From positions 1 to 64,000 of the forward strand of contig JAVLRN010000007.1 in the NCBI GenBank assembly GCA_032821775.1: a DNA stretch of 64,000 nt, given 5' to 3'. Positions 9,565-21,882 of the stretch are shown here, one piece after another. Both the position numbers and the translations under genes were made by a program. The stretch's first letter is position 1. Every line of letters starts with the position of its first letter. The notes under the pieces were generated by a model, which was not told the DNA's origin, did not search any database, and saw only the letters and a program-made list of their open reading frames with translations. The stretch is from Sanguinoderma infundibulare. Taxonomy: Eukaryota; Basidiomycota; Agaricomycetes; Polyporales; Polyporaceae.

Positions 9565-9918
9565 TGATACGCCTAGGGCGCTAAGAGTAGACCGGGATAC
9601 CGATCAGAGGGTTAGGTACTAGGGGGGTTGAGTACCAACTCGAAACTGAGGCCCTTCTGCCACAGCTTGAGTGGTTTATATATTGATGGTCATGAAGTCG
9701 TTACTACATTGTGATTACTAGGTCATGGTGGTCATGAGTAATCGTGACTAAGTCGTTACTGCATGCTTTGTAAGTATGGGTCCAGGATCGCTAAGCGGAC
9801 AGTAAGCGAATGTATGTAGTTAGTAATCAAAGGTACACGGATGTGGGAAAGATGACGGAGCGCTGATAAATACAGGAAAGAAATGAATAAGCGATGAATA
9901 AGCGCGCTGCGCGTGACA
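9565..9918 (-). repeat. 5' LTR of the Ty3/Gypsy element
   Basis: This is the right-hand copy of the 354-bp LTR and, for a minus-strand element, the 5' LTR that should carry the promoter. It matches 812-1165 with a constant offset of 8,753 and no mismatch seen by eye. Its outer edge is followed by CCTGC, the target duplication, and then by the 5' flank of the gene that begins at 10030. Confidence 0.96.
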
Positions 9919-10029
9919 CCTGCTCCGCGACGAGGATCTGACTGGATATATTCCGCACGCACCAGCCACGGCCGCGTTGAAGTGCTCTTGGTCTTCCGTT
10001 ACGACTTTCTGTTACGACTTGGTGTCTTC

Positions 10030-10890
10030 ATGCCGCACAACTCACCGGTGAGTGTGGCGTCGTCTTGACTGCTCTGACAAGTGACCAAAGTTCCGCTCCC
10101 TCGCGGCCGATTACTCCTGCCTCTTCTCCCCACCCGGGTTTCTCGACAGCCCCAGGGGTCTCCATCGGGCGACAACCCCCCCGTGGCCCTCTGCAAGCTT
10201 GATGAGCACCTGATGAGCATCGCACCCGGATACAAGCCCATGAACGAGCAGGAACTCCGCCATGCTTTGATCTTGTGTGGTGGCACCGAGGACGCCTTTG
10301 AAGGAAGTCTGAAGGCTTACAACCGTGCGACGGAGGAGATAATCCAGAGAGGCGGGTTTCGAGTCATCGGCGTATGTCTTCCTTGCGTTTCTTTCCCATC
10401 CCGCGTTCACGTATCCACCCCGCTCTAGTACAAGCCGCAGCCAGGCGACCCGAACGTCTACCACGTCCGCGTCCCCGACTCTCCCTACGCCTTCCGCATG
10501 TGGGATGGCGGTATGGACGTATACGGCCAGTTCTTCCTTGACCTATACGATGTCGAGCGCGAAGCCGCCGTCAACCTCCCGCCGGCGCACGCCTTGTACC
10601 CGGCGACGGCGACGATGGCGCCCGGCTTCGCTCCCGGCTATTACCCGCCTGGTTACCCTGTGCCGATGAACGCGTCGTTGTTTACAATGGCCGGGCAACT
10701 TCGGTCGTGGGAGCGCAATATGGGGATGCGTTCGGTTCCTGACGGAGAGGAGAAGTGGTGCGTTTTCGAAGGCGCGTACATTATGCTGAGGCGCGACGGC
10801 CACCCGGATTTTACGTTCCAAATGCCCACGAGGCAGAAGGCTGTCGTCGCCGCGCAGCCCCAGATGGGAGCACCGCGGCGTGCACTGTAG
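10030..10890 (+). CDS. Unknown protein, 233 aa; paralogue of the gene at 22659-23510
   Basis: I read three exons: 10030-10047, 10150-10371 and 10429-10890, with introns starting GTGAGT and GTATGT and ending CAG and TAG. Splicing gives one open frame of 233 aa. Visible motifs shared with the 22.7-kb paralogue are PMNEQ, GGTED, RVIG, GEEKW and PDFTFQMPTRQ. The C-terminal half contains a Pro/Gly/Tyr-rich stretch. There is no signal peptide or membrane segment. The first intron here is 102 nt, against 56 nt in the paralogue, because the equivalent CGCAG acceptor reads CGCGG and a downstream acceptor (CGACAG) must be used. The Ty3 element ends about 110 bp upstream of the ATG, so the promoter is probably disturbed. 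I do not recognise the family. Confidence 0.75.
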
Positions 10891-11369
10891 CTTGTCAGAC
10901 ATGACTGTCGTTGTTTTCGTTATTGCTCCCGCGGCGCTTTGTACTACTCTCACCGTTTTGAATTCTCTGTGTAATGTGATACCATCTTTCCATCAAGAAC
11001 TTCATCGCGACCGGTATCGAGACAGAGGACGGGAAGCAACAAGATCTCGACCGCGAACTACACACTTGGGTGGGTGGCAGGGTTTGGTCGCTTTCCAGAC
11101 GCTGCTCAAGTCGCCCAACATTTCATTGCACTTACACTTAAGTCGTTTTGGCCGGCAGCAACGCAAACTGAAACGCCTGTTCACCCGCGCCGTCCGCAAG
11201 TCTTCCCAAGACCTCATCCACGCTCGTACGCGGCTCAACCGCCTCGCCTTCCTTCGAGCCCCACAAATGCAGTCCATCCTCACTCTCCCAACGAACCTCC
11301 AAGCAGTATACGCCGCGGTCTCCTGTCTCCCGCCCATCGACTCTTCGGCAACCACGCTCGACCTCGGCT

Positions 11370-11660
11370 CATTTCCTGAACCGGGCAAGCGCCAATGGCC
11401 CGGAGGCCAACAAGACCGGCTACCTCAACTGGGCCGTCGGTCAGCTCATGGACCGTGCGAAGGACAACGCAAAGGGCGAACAGGTCGGAGAAGATGGTGC
11501 CCTGTTCGCCGAGGGCAACGCCGAGGTCGGCGCTGCGGCGAATGCAGCTTATGGGGTTGGGCGTGTGGAGAACATGAAGGCGATTATAGGGGCGGTTGGT
11601 TGCGATCCGAGCACGCACGATGGGAAGGGCAGGGGGACAGAAGTATGGATACAAGGCTAG
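11370..11660 (+). pseudogene. Possible CsbD/Hmp1-like stress protein remnant
   Basis: The frame ending at 11660 reads as a small, Gly/Ala/Asn-rich helical protein (YLNWAVGQLMDRAKDNAKG, then EGNAEVGAAANAAYGVGRV and IIGAVGCD). This spacing resembles fungal CsbD-like proteins (mismatch/cruciform DNA-binding, stress-induced), which carry repeats of the type AEGxAxRxxGKxxxxxGAVTGD. The conserved TGD is replaced by GCD and I find no clear start exon, so it may be a decayed copy. The flanks (10891-11369 and 11661-12030) contain only composition-driven open frames on both strands. Confidence 0.35.
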
Positions 11661-12030
11661 GATGAGGCCTGCGATTGTGCGTATATTTTTGTTCGTTTGT
11701 AGGGCCGGCCGGCTGATCGAGAGGTGGTGGTTGAACAAACAAAGAAGGGTGGGCTCAGCCCGGGAGAGAAAGCGAAGGAGATCATAAGACTCTCAGAAGG
11801 CGTGCAGAAACAAGCTGAACTCCAGCTTCGCATGCCAGTGGCGTGCTCGAACTCCCTCGGTAAACCCGTGCTGTCATCATATGGTCGACACATAACATCA
11901 GGTTCGAGAACAGGCGCAACGCAGGTACTACACAAATACAGATCTAGGACAGCATGAGCACAGAACAATGGATCACGGAAGCTAATACAGATACAAAGGA
12001 GCGTGATGGTGACCACATCGCCAGACATCT

Positions 12031-12733
<703 letters not shown>

Positions 12734-13194
12734 TCAAACTGCACCGCCGCGGCCATGTCCCAGACGGTTTCCGCCACCGCGCACCTTTCTCGCAACTGCC
12801 GAGATCGTTCAACCTGCTGGTTGTGTGTGACGTCCAATCGATGTCGTCAACGTCGACTCAAACTGCTTGAAGGCCCCACTTCTATACATCCTTCACCCAG
12901 TCAGTTTTCTGCACTGTTTCAACATCGGCAGGGTGCTACGTGCTAACAATCCAAGCTCGGAGCAAGCGTCGAATGTTCATTGCAATAAAAATACAGTGCG
13001 CGCAACACATGTGCGATCAGAGTCCCATATTCAAGACGCAGAACCCAAAGCAGAAGCAGAGCCGGCATGGATGCATACGCACGTAACTAAACGGCGAACA
13101 AGGTATCGTATCGTACCGTAACGTATCGTACTAACCGAGCGTGTCCAGCGAGGGACAGAGAGAGAGCGGAAGCGAGAGCGAGAGTGAGATGATG
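12734..13194. other. Intergenic, no gene seen
   Basis: About 460 bp lie between the thymidylate synthase remnant and the aspartic protease stop, with no convincing open frame. A short CGTATCGTA-type repeat lies near 13103-13133 and GAGA-rich sequence near 13156-13190, probably part of the 3' region of the protease gene. Confidence 0.6.
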
Positions 13195-16014
13195 TCATGA
13201 CTCATGTCCAATCTCCGACACGCGCGAGTTGTTTTGCGAACTGTCTGACATGACTCGGACACGCTCCGAGACCGACATCGAGGCGACTGGCGGCTCAACC
13301 GCAAGCACAGGCGCAGGCACCGCGACGGCGACAGGCGTGGACGTGGACGCACGACGTGGACTCCCGGCGCGCGTGTTTAGACTTACGGGGACGCCGCTCA
13401 CGCCGCTGCCCGTTCGCGAATGATACGACGCACGCGGGAAGTGTTCGTCTGGCGGCGAACGCGAACCCGAGCCCATCGTCATGACGCTGTCAGCCATGCT
13501 ACTGATCCGCCGACGCCCGACGCCCGCCATGCTGTTGGGTGTGAGGGGAGGCTCCATGAACAGCGTGGCGTCCGAGTCGCGCAGGTGCACGCTTGGGCTC
13601 GAGTCCATGCGGCTGTGGGTGAGCAGAGGCATCTCCGGACTTGGGCCACCGCTGTGCGTCCGGTGGTGAGTCGAGCGAAGAGACAGTTCCGAGCGGCGCG
13701 CCGTGCGGGGAGGAGGTGCGAGGCGGTCGTTGGCGGCATTCGGAGCTTGGAGATGATTCGGCGCGGGGCTCGCGACGAGCGTGTCGCCCCATGGATCATA
13801 ATCCTCCGGAGGTGTTCCGGAGCTGTCACGAACCTTGAGCGCACCAAACTCGTCAGCGCCGTCCTTGTTATACGGGTTGTAGGGCGCGTCGTCGACGTGA
13901 GTGATCGCCGTGTCGTCTGTGTACTGCGAGTTCATTTGGCGCCGCTTGTAAGCTTCAAATCGTCGCTGACGGAGCTCGTCCTCTGTCGGTTCTCCCGGAC
14001 GCGGCTTGTATCCAAGCGCGCTCAAGACGTACGCCGGATGCTTGCTATCGCCGTCCAACGCCGCCGCAGCCGCGCGCTCGCGCTTGTACTTGCGCCTCAT
14101 GTACGCCCACCGTGCGGTGAACAGGACGAAGCACAGGCCGAGAAAGCCGAGGAGAGCGATGAGGACCTCGACGCCGACAGACAGGCCCTTTGCATGGGAG
14201 GACGTGGTCGTCTGGGAGTTGCCCAGTGGCTTTTTGAGCACCCGGACTTGATAGAACTCCTGCGCGGCGAGGACAGGGTCGGTGAGGTTCATCAAGCCCA
14301 GGCGTGGACGAATAGAGTCGACGCTGTCTGCATTTGCAGAGTTGGACGGGAAGGTGCCGTTCGGGTATGGGGAGTCGTAGGCCATGACGAAGTAGGCGTT
14401 GCGCAGGAAGGGGACGCCGAGGATCATGTCCGCTGAGTTGCCGAAGGTGAGACCAGGGATGGATGCGGGGGTCTGAATGAGTCCGATGCAGGTGTCAGAG
14501 GTGGCGTCGCTTGGGGGATAAGTGGTGATGTCGAGCGGGTGGAGGAATAGCTCGGAGCGGGAGTCTAGTTGGATGGAGATGTTGAGGGCGGTGGTGCACG
14601 GGACGTAGTCTGGGGTTCAGTTGAGCGCAAGTGGGTGGACAAGGAATGGAGAGGGAGCGTACAGTTTCCGTCGCTAGCTGGCCCGATACCCATCGCGCCG
14701 TATATGCCGTTAGCAATCGCGGTAGTGGTAACAATGAGGGGGACGCCGGAGTCGAGAATGGCGCTGCATGCAATCGCGCCAGGGACGACGGATGTGGGGA
14801 GGGAGACGGGCTTTGGATTGCCGTCGATGTAGACATTGATGGCCTTTACGGTTGCCTGCCAGAAGAGGGTGCCGACGCCAGAGGAAACGACAGTCGCGTA
14901 CTGGATCTTGGTGGGGTCCGGGACAATCTGTTGTGGATGGTGACCTATGCCAAGAACGGAGGGGATACGGTCTGAGCCGGGACGGGCAAGGGCAAGAGAG
15001 AAGAAACGAGCGGCGGGGGCGGAGTCAATGGGAGTGATGCTGAAGAGGTTTGAGGACAAGGAGGCGCCGTCGGGGACATCGTTGGTGGCGGGGGGGAGCT
15101 GGCGGGAAATGACGGAATTCAAGGGAAGGGCGAGCCCCATGACGCCGGCGAAAGAGGAAGAAAGGGGCTCATTGTTGACGTTGGAGGCAGCGACTGGAGG
15201 GGAAGAGGGAGTCAAAGGGAGGGGAGAAGGGTCAAGGAAGATTGATGGAAGAGAAGGAGGAGGACGAACTGAGCGCCTGGTGACCGATACTATAAGCTCC
15301 CAACTGGACGGAGTCCCAGACGATAGGACCGTCAGCCTCTCCTTCGGCGTAGGGGATGGAACCGTTGCGGCCTGTAGGTTGAGACTGAGAGGGGTCGTAT
15401 CTTGCGGCGGCTTTGCAAGAGTCTGTGGAGCATTGGGTGGAGGCGAGCCACTGAGGGGAGTGAGGAAGGATAGGGTGGATAGAAAGAAGGAGACTGACGA
15501 GATCGGAGGAACCGGTGTCTACTTGGACAAAGTATTTGGCGAGGCCCTGGCCGAGGAAGATGGGAGCGACATAGGTCCTGGCGTCACAGAAGCGTAAATG
15601 GCTTGAAGTGGTGCGGAGGACGAAAGAAGGTGGCCGAAAGAGAAGAACTCACGACTGATACTGAGAGTCGGTGATGAGGGTGAGGTTAATCACAGCACCT
15701 TGGGTGGCACTGTCGCCGTCGTCTCGCCCGGACAGATCTCTCTCCTTTCCCTTCCATCGCGATGCGTGCGGCACCTGTGTGAGAGCCGGGAGAGGCATGG
15801 GGCCGGGGCGAGGGAAAGTCAGCCAGAAGCGAGTCCGAGCTGGGAGGAGGGGAGAGCACGAAAGGAAACGAGCGAAGGCTTGAGCGCAGGAGAAACAAGG
15901 AGAGGAAAAGGAGGCATGCGACGCCAAGGCCGGGCGCGGGAGAAAGGACGGAGAGCGCGACGGGGATGGGTCATAGTGAGAAACACGGTCGTGCTCACTG
16001 TCATCTGCCTCCAT
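13195..16014 (-). CDS. Membrane-anchored aspartic protease (A1 family)
   Basis: I read exons 15577-15499, 15450-15270, 15193-14663 and 14609-13195, preceded by an exon ending at 15653 whose start is uncertain (ATG at 16014 or 15814). All introns are 48-76 nt. The first active site is FVQVDTGSSDLW across an intron, and the second is AILDSG. After the catalytic domain comes one hydrophobic segment (from about 14190 to 14130 in the genome) followed by basic ARWAYMRRKYKR. A cytoplasmic tail of roughly 270 residues, rich in Ser, Pro and Arg, ends at 13195. I infer a pepsin-like domain outside the cell or in the vacuole lumen, held by one helix, like yapsin-type anchoring but with a long tail. No clear signal peptide is visible from either start, so an N-terminal exon may be missing. 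Confidence 0.88.
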
Positions 16015-17962
16015 CCCACAACCGCCCGACGTCGCTTCCTGTCACGCCAAACTCCAGATCCACTCCAGATCCCCCCACAACAACCCCGCCTGAATCCGTC
16101 TTCGAACATTGAGCCCTCGACCATCCCCATTTCATCCCGTCCACTCGTTCTTTCCAACCCCCTCACTCTCAATCCTATCCTCGCCCCACAGTGGCCACAG
16201 AGCGAGCGCTCGAGGCAAATGTCGGATGACCTCGTATGTTCCTGATCGGCACGTAGTCCCCGCCTCGATCATCCTCATCGCATTAAAAGTCTTCCACCCT
16301 GACGGCAACCCGACACATTCCCCACGCATCGCCTCCTCCACATTCTCCTCGATTTTTCGATTGCCCTCCTCGTCCTTCCACCACCCTTGGCAGTGGCGCC
16401 CTCACAGCCTCTCCTTTAGTATCGCAACCGTCCATCACCATTCCTGCAAGTTCTCGCCTGTTCTCTGCAACATGAAAACGACCGCGACCCCCAACTACGC
16501 CACCATTTGGTCCAGGCCCTCCTCCTCCGATGGCCTCGTGTGAATCCGCTTCTCCACTCTGTTCGCAGCCCGCGTACAATTCAAAGCGGCCCCGCTCAAT
16601 CCGCGCACTCAGCGCTGGTCCCATTGCCGACGTCCACATATCTCACACCCCTTCAACGCGCGATTCAACTCCTGCCCCGGTACGACCCACTTCCATCCGG
16701 CTTCCATCTCAACCCGTCCGTCTCTGTCCGATCTTTACGTTGTGCCAAGATATCCGTCCGGCTACATTCCCGGAGTGACTCCATGCCATCTCCGAGCTCT
16801 CCCAGTCGGCGTCCATGTAAAACACAAGGGTGCCGGCGTGGCTTTCCCCACGACAGCCAACCCAGACCCGATGTCCAGCCGACAACGAGAAGCCTCCGAG
16901 ACCCTGGTGGCGGTGGCCGAACGAATCCTTTTCGGGCCCGGAAAGTACGGCATACGATCGCACCATGTCGGGCCCGCCCACTTCGCGGCGTCGTCAGCCG
17001 GCCAGTGCGTGTGTACAGTGTCACGACAATCTGATCTATCGAAACTCCTTACCCACCAACAGAGAGTGCCAGAGACGTTCAGGTCACAGACGGCATCTTG
17101 CACTTTCCACGTCCATGTCCACGATACGTCAACTCGTCCTCGCCTCATGAGAAAAATCTCCAGGTGAGTCCATTGACTCTCTCACGTTCGACGCCATGGG
17201 TATGACTCATTTCGCCACATTGTTCCCATGAGCAGCCACCAGGCGTCCGAGCCCCCGTGAACGGAACTTAAAAGTTGCCCGCGCTCGGAATCCATCCGAA
17301 TCTTTCGTCATCCGCGACACGCGCGAACAGTGGCAGTGGTGGCGAGGAGAGCCCGAGGCAGTGAGTGAGTTCTCAGCGACTCTGTTCGGCCCGGAACCGT
17401 TACCCCGGTCGAGCGCTGGGTATAGTCCTCCCCCCTCCTTTATCGCACGGAGGCTGAACGACGTCCTCCAGATCCTCCGGGAGCCTCAAGCCCTTAATGC
17501 CATCGTACTTGGGGTGAGGCCCATCACTGATCACGACGCCTGAACGTTAGTCTCCTGCCGTGTTTTTCTTCGTAGGCTGCATCGGAGCGCACGAAGTCCT
17601 CGCCTTTCTCCTCTGTGGGCACGCACTGGCAGACCAGACCCACGAGACATCGCCGTCTTGACAGGAGACCCCCGCGCGCGAGGGAGACGCACCTCAAGTA
17701 CGCGACGTCTCACAGCAACGCCGTCGACGTACAGTGACAGCAGGCGAGCCTCTCTGCTGTCTATCGATCTCTGTCCACGATCCGACTCGCTCCTCTGCCT
17801 CTCCTTTCTCCCTCTCGTCGATTCCTCCACCCTCCGACAGCGACGTCCAACGCCCACGGAGGCGACCTGGAGCTCCCTCCTACTTATTTCCTTCCACAGA
17901 GTCCTTCTGCGCTCCCTCGTACTCCTCACTCCTCACCCATCGCAACCCTCCAACACGAAATC
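16015..17962. other. Long intergenic stretch, no assignable gene
   Basis: About 1.9 kb lie between the divergent aspartic protease and the transporter remnant. Open frames on both strands are Pro/Ser/Arg-rich shadows typical of GC-rich fungal DNA. One short reading (MSGPPTSRRRQPASACVQC at about 16964) looks like the start of a binuclear zinc-cluster regulator, but it lacks the remaining cysteines and ends quickly, so I do not call it. Promoters of both flanking loci must lie here. Confidence 0.5.
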
Positions 17963-19539
17963 ATGGCGGCATATCGTAGCAAGAATGATGCAGAAGCGGG
18001 CTCCCCTTCAGACGCGAAGGACACGCCCGTCTCCCAGCCCGAAGACCACGACTTCACGGACGGCGGCTATTCGCTCAAGGGCTGTGTTTCACATTCGGTG
18101 TGTTCGAGACCTATTATACCCAGCATCAGCTCCGCCGCCTCTCCCCCTCCACCATCTCCTGGATTGGCTCCTTAGGAAACTTCCTTTTTCTGTTCTGTGT
18201 ACGTCTCTCCCGCGAATCCTCAAGTGCTACATCTTGCCATGAAGTCGCAGCCGATGCAAGTATTCTGTTTGAAGGGGCCTCTTTGGGGCCACGTCTTCGA
18301 CGTGCACGGTCCACGTATCCTGTTCATCGCCGGGTCCACCTTACTCGTCCTCAGCACCATGATCGTTTTAGCGTCTGCACCAAGTTCTACCAGTTCCTCC
18401 TCGTCCAGGGCCTGCTCATGAGATTGGCCGGTTCGATGATGTACGTTTCTATCATCCTGGACGCGCTCGTAGTCAACTCAACTCACACTCGCGGACGCTT
18501 CGTTTCAGACGTGGTCCGGTATTCGCATGCCTCGCTAGGCATTTTACGAAGCGCCTGGCCACCGCTATCGGAGTCGCAATTTCAGGGGACGCTTTAGGTA
18601 CACATTCTTCGTCACATCTTCGATCTGCCCCGTTCTTAACGAGGCTCCTCAAGGTGGTGTGATCTTCCCGATCGTGGCCCACGAACTATTTCCTCGCATC
18701 AGATTCGCGTGGACGCTCCGCGCTCTGGGATTCTTCCAGCTCGTGCTCTTGACCATCGGGTGTGTCGCTATGACGAGCCGCAGAACTCCCGGTGGGGGGA
18801 GAGCCACGCGTGCCTTGTCTCCTCTTCCGAGCCCCACGAAGAGCCTACGGTCTGGTCCGTTCGTGTTGTTCGTGGCAGACGCGTTCTTGAGCGACTTTAG
18901 AGAGCAGGCACACATTCCTCTTGACCGGAAGGCTAATCACAGAACTGATACGTTCCTCGTTTCAGGGTTAAGCATCCCACCCACGTGCTTTTCCAACTAC
19001 GCCGTTTCCAGGGGCATCCCTTCCTCGACGGCATTCTACGCCGTGTCTGCATTCAGGGGCAGCATCGTCGGCCACTTTCTCGGCGCTCTGGTCGCTGACG
19101 TCGTCGGCCGCTTCAACACTGCAGTTCCGGCCGCAGTCGTCATGTGCCTCGTCGTGTTCGTGTTCTGGATGTTCGCTAAGAACTTCGTGCCCCTTGTCGT
19201 CTTCGCGGTCATGTACGGCCTCTTCGATGGCACGTACTTGTCCCTCACCTTCGCGTGCGTCTCGCTGATCTCGGATATCAAGGAGGTGGGGACTAGGATA
19301 GGCATATTGTTGAGCATCATATCCTTTGCGTGAGTTTCAACGCGTTCTTCGTGTAACGTAGTCTGACCCGGACATCATAGGCCGCTGTCCAGCCCTCCTG
19401 CAGGAGGTACGGTGTTGAAGGTGAACAGCGGGACTACACGGGTATGATCGCTCTATCTGGTACAGTGACCATTGCCGAGTCGCTGCTTCTCCTCCTGTCG
19501 AAGTACAGGGTCAACCGTAACCTACTCGCGCGCGTGTAG
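17963..19539 (+). pseudogene. Monocarboxylate-type MFS transporter pseudogene
   Basis: The reading starts with a charged N-terminus (ATG at 17963) and continues as a fungal MCT-like major facilitator: VFETYYTQHQLRRLSPSTISWIG, GPLWG, TKFYQFLLVQG, GGVIFPIV and a long C-terminal half (about 18659-19333) with helix-rich sequence. It is broken in several places. Most of the first helix before TFGVFETYY is missing, with a frame change. There is a frame change between IVLA and SVCTKFYQ, another before FTKRLATAIG, and a one-base loss between VNSG and DYTG near the 3' end. Introns at about 18199 and 18598 keep normal borders. It lies tail-to-tail with an intact member of the same superfamily at 20080-21882. 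Confidence 0.88.
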
Positions 19540-20079
19540 CTTGAGCTTTCAATTTGATGCCTATGATCGCGGAACACACCTCCTAAATTTTCTGCGGACC
19601 GAAGGTGGACCGGTCTGTATGGCCTTCGAGCTTCTTGATTCCGCGTACAAATAATGCTGTATCCCTTTCGCGCAGACCGCCAACGAGTTGTAGGCCGACA
19701 ATAGCACCGTCCTTATCTGCGACCACTGACGATGCTCGATCTCGACGGTATGTGAAACGCGGTACCGCCGTTATCCAATTCTGACAAGTCCGTTCTCCCA
19801 TTATCACAGTCGTCGTTGCGCTTCGTGGGACCAAAAACATTGGAGGCGCGCATCTCCCTCGATCGAACGAGTTCGATGGACACGCTCAACTAAGTGCGCG
19901 TCGGCTGCTCGGTGGTCTCGAAGGCCCAGTTCTCTCCAGTATGTCCTATTTCCACTTCAACGAAGTGCATATTGATTCCTATATTATATATACCTCCGAG
20001 CGCGAGACGTTGTTTTAAGTACTGCCATACAGTTCAGCGGTCTGAAGGACATGTAGACCTAAACCGGAGATACAGGTCA
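19540..20079. other. Intergenic between convergent transporter loci
   Basis: About 540 bp between the two convergent transporter loci. It is less GC-rich than the neighbours and contains no convincing open frame. It presumably carries both 3' untranslated regions. A TATATTATATATA tract is present near 19979-19991. Confidence 0.6.
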
Positions 20080-21882
20080 TTATTCGGACATCTGAGGAGC
20101 CACAATCCCCCGCCTCGCAAACGTGATGCCAATGCTAGACGCGGCAGTCGCAAACGCGCAAGACCCCACAAAGATCTCAACCGCGCCATATCCAAACCTG
20201 CCGAACCTACCTCCCAGCGACGAGCCTGCCCCGGCTTCTAACAACAGGCCGGAGAGGATCGGGCCCACGATCGCAGAGATGCTCCGCGCGGCGCACAGGC
20301 CGTAGTACACTATTCCCCAGCATTCGGGTGAGTTTCGGACGCATTCGTACGACGCGTTCGCCCACGTTGACGTGAAGCCGCCGCTCTAAACGTTGGTGAC
20401 AGGCGTCGGGTAAAGTTAGCGTTACGCTGAGAGATTACAACCACAAGATCCGACATACCAGGCTTCCAAAGATGATCGCGAAGAAGTACAGGTAGATCGT
20501 GCTGTCTGCCAAGCCCCACAGGACAAACGCTGCGATGCCGCTGACAACGGCGCTGACCGCCATGATGTACGGGTAGGGAAAGCGGTCACTGAGGTGTCCC
20601 AGGATAATCTGGCCGATGAAGGCGGACATGTTGAACAAGGAAAGGACGACCGTCGCCGTGAATTGATTGGACAGCGCTCGGGTGAACACCGCAATGTAGA
20701 GGGACACAGGGAAGTGGGCGAGACCTTGCAGGACGTTCGTGAAAGCCTGGCGCGGGTAAGACGTGAGGTCGTACGTCATGGAGCGTTCAACATGACACCA
20801 CTCACGATGGTCCAGAAGAGGCTGGTTATCAAAGGGCTCAAGTTATTGGGTACGAGTTTTGGACGACGGTTGATAGCGTTGTATCTGGGGACGGGGAGGC
20901 GGCCTCTAACGCCCAACATGGCGATCGCACTGCAGATAGCACTCGCGATCGCCCATATCCGTAACGTCCAACGAAATCCGACCTCGTTCAGAAGACTGTT
21001 CAGAATTAGGGGGAAAGCGAAACCTGCGCAATGCGGCAACGGTGAGTCGAATATTATCCTAGGGACCTCGAATTAGAACGCACCTCCGATACCATTCCCC
21101 GAGAAAATGATTCCAGAAGCAAGTCCACGGCGCTCCGAGAACCACTGAGGAAGAAGATAGATGATGGGCATGTACATGATGCCGCCTGCGGTGCCGATGC
21201 CTACGCCTTGCAGCAAAATGAGCTGCCATACCTGTCGTCGATCATGAAGATCAGCACAAGACGAAATAGTAAATTTCAACGAACCTGGGTTGCGAAGCTA
21301 GACGCAAACAGTGAGATGAAGTAGATGGCTAGTGAACACCACATTGATAACAGCAGGTAGTCGGGGTATCTTTGCACGAAGAAATAGAGGAAAACTGTCT
21401 GCAGGTTCAGCGATTTGCAGTCAATTTGTCGTCAGACCTCAGAGAGCAGGTCGAACGAACCACGCCATACTCCATTGCTATGCAGATTGTGCCGATCGCA
21501 GCGATCGCCACGGCAGAATTCTTGTTGAATGGTGGGTTTGAAGAGTAATAATCTATCGCGCACGCGTGTTAGCACCATGTGGGTAATGAGAGAAAGATGT
21601 GTTCTGCAAATTGCCTTGGAATATCCCGTAGCTTTCGCAGGAGAAATCAGCTCGATAGTCGTTGACGTATGGAGAGTAAACGAACCAATAACTGAAACCC
21701 CACACCAGCGCCTCTAGCACAAACCCTGAGGCACAAAAAGTCCACGCTTGGATGCCACGGTCAACGGGGGCGAGTTCCTGCACGTTGACACCTTCCTGGG
21801 GGCCGTTTTCATCCATAGCAGAGACTGTCGTCATCTCGTACGTTGGCCTTGAGATAACATTCACACTGTCGTGAACATCCAT
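20080..21882 (-). CDS. Monocarboxylate-type MFS transporter, intact
   Basis: This is a multi-exon gene from ATG 21882 to the stop at 20080. The translated exons give a full MCT-like transporter: a hydrophilic N-terminus, ALVWGFSY then YGIFQ, DYYSSNPPFNKNS, WQLILLQGVGIG, WFSERRGLASGIIFSGNGIGG, FPLILN, GFRWTLRIW, GHLSDRFPYPYI in the central loop region, and GPILSGLLLEAG in the last exon. Twelve membrane helices are expected for the family, which moves monocarboxylates or other small solutes across the plasma membrane. One intron (after GIFQ, donor near 21632) begins GC rather than GT in my reading. I found no frameshift or stop. The substrate cannot be told from sequence. Confidence 0.85.

Larger units (their letters stand above)
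812..9918 (-). mobile_element. Full-length Ty3/Gypsy LTR retrotransposon (chromovirus)
   Basis: A complete 9,107-bp element reads on the minus strand. It is bounded by LTRs that start TG and end CA, with the same 5-bp sequence CCTGC immediately outside each end (807-811 and 9919-9923), which I take as the target-site duplication. Inside are, in transcript order, two unusual upstream frames, gag, pol (protease, reverse transcriptase, RNase H, integrase, chromodomain-like tail) and two small frames before the 3' LTR. The integrase after RNase H and the GPF/chromodomain-like end place it in the chromoviruses. At 9.1 kb it is longer than I would expect for such elements, because of the extra frames. 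I see no TGG primer site directly inside the 5' LTR. Confidence 0.97.

Noticed and set aside
10880..11665. Long plus-strand open frame of 261 codons
   Set aside because: Low-complexity Arg/Leu content without motif; a different frame over the same bases (11370-11660) is more protein-like.
16742..17167. Possible zinc-cluster transcription factor start (ASACVQC)
   Set aside because: Only the first cysteines fit; the expected CxxxxxxC spacing and following linker are absent.
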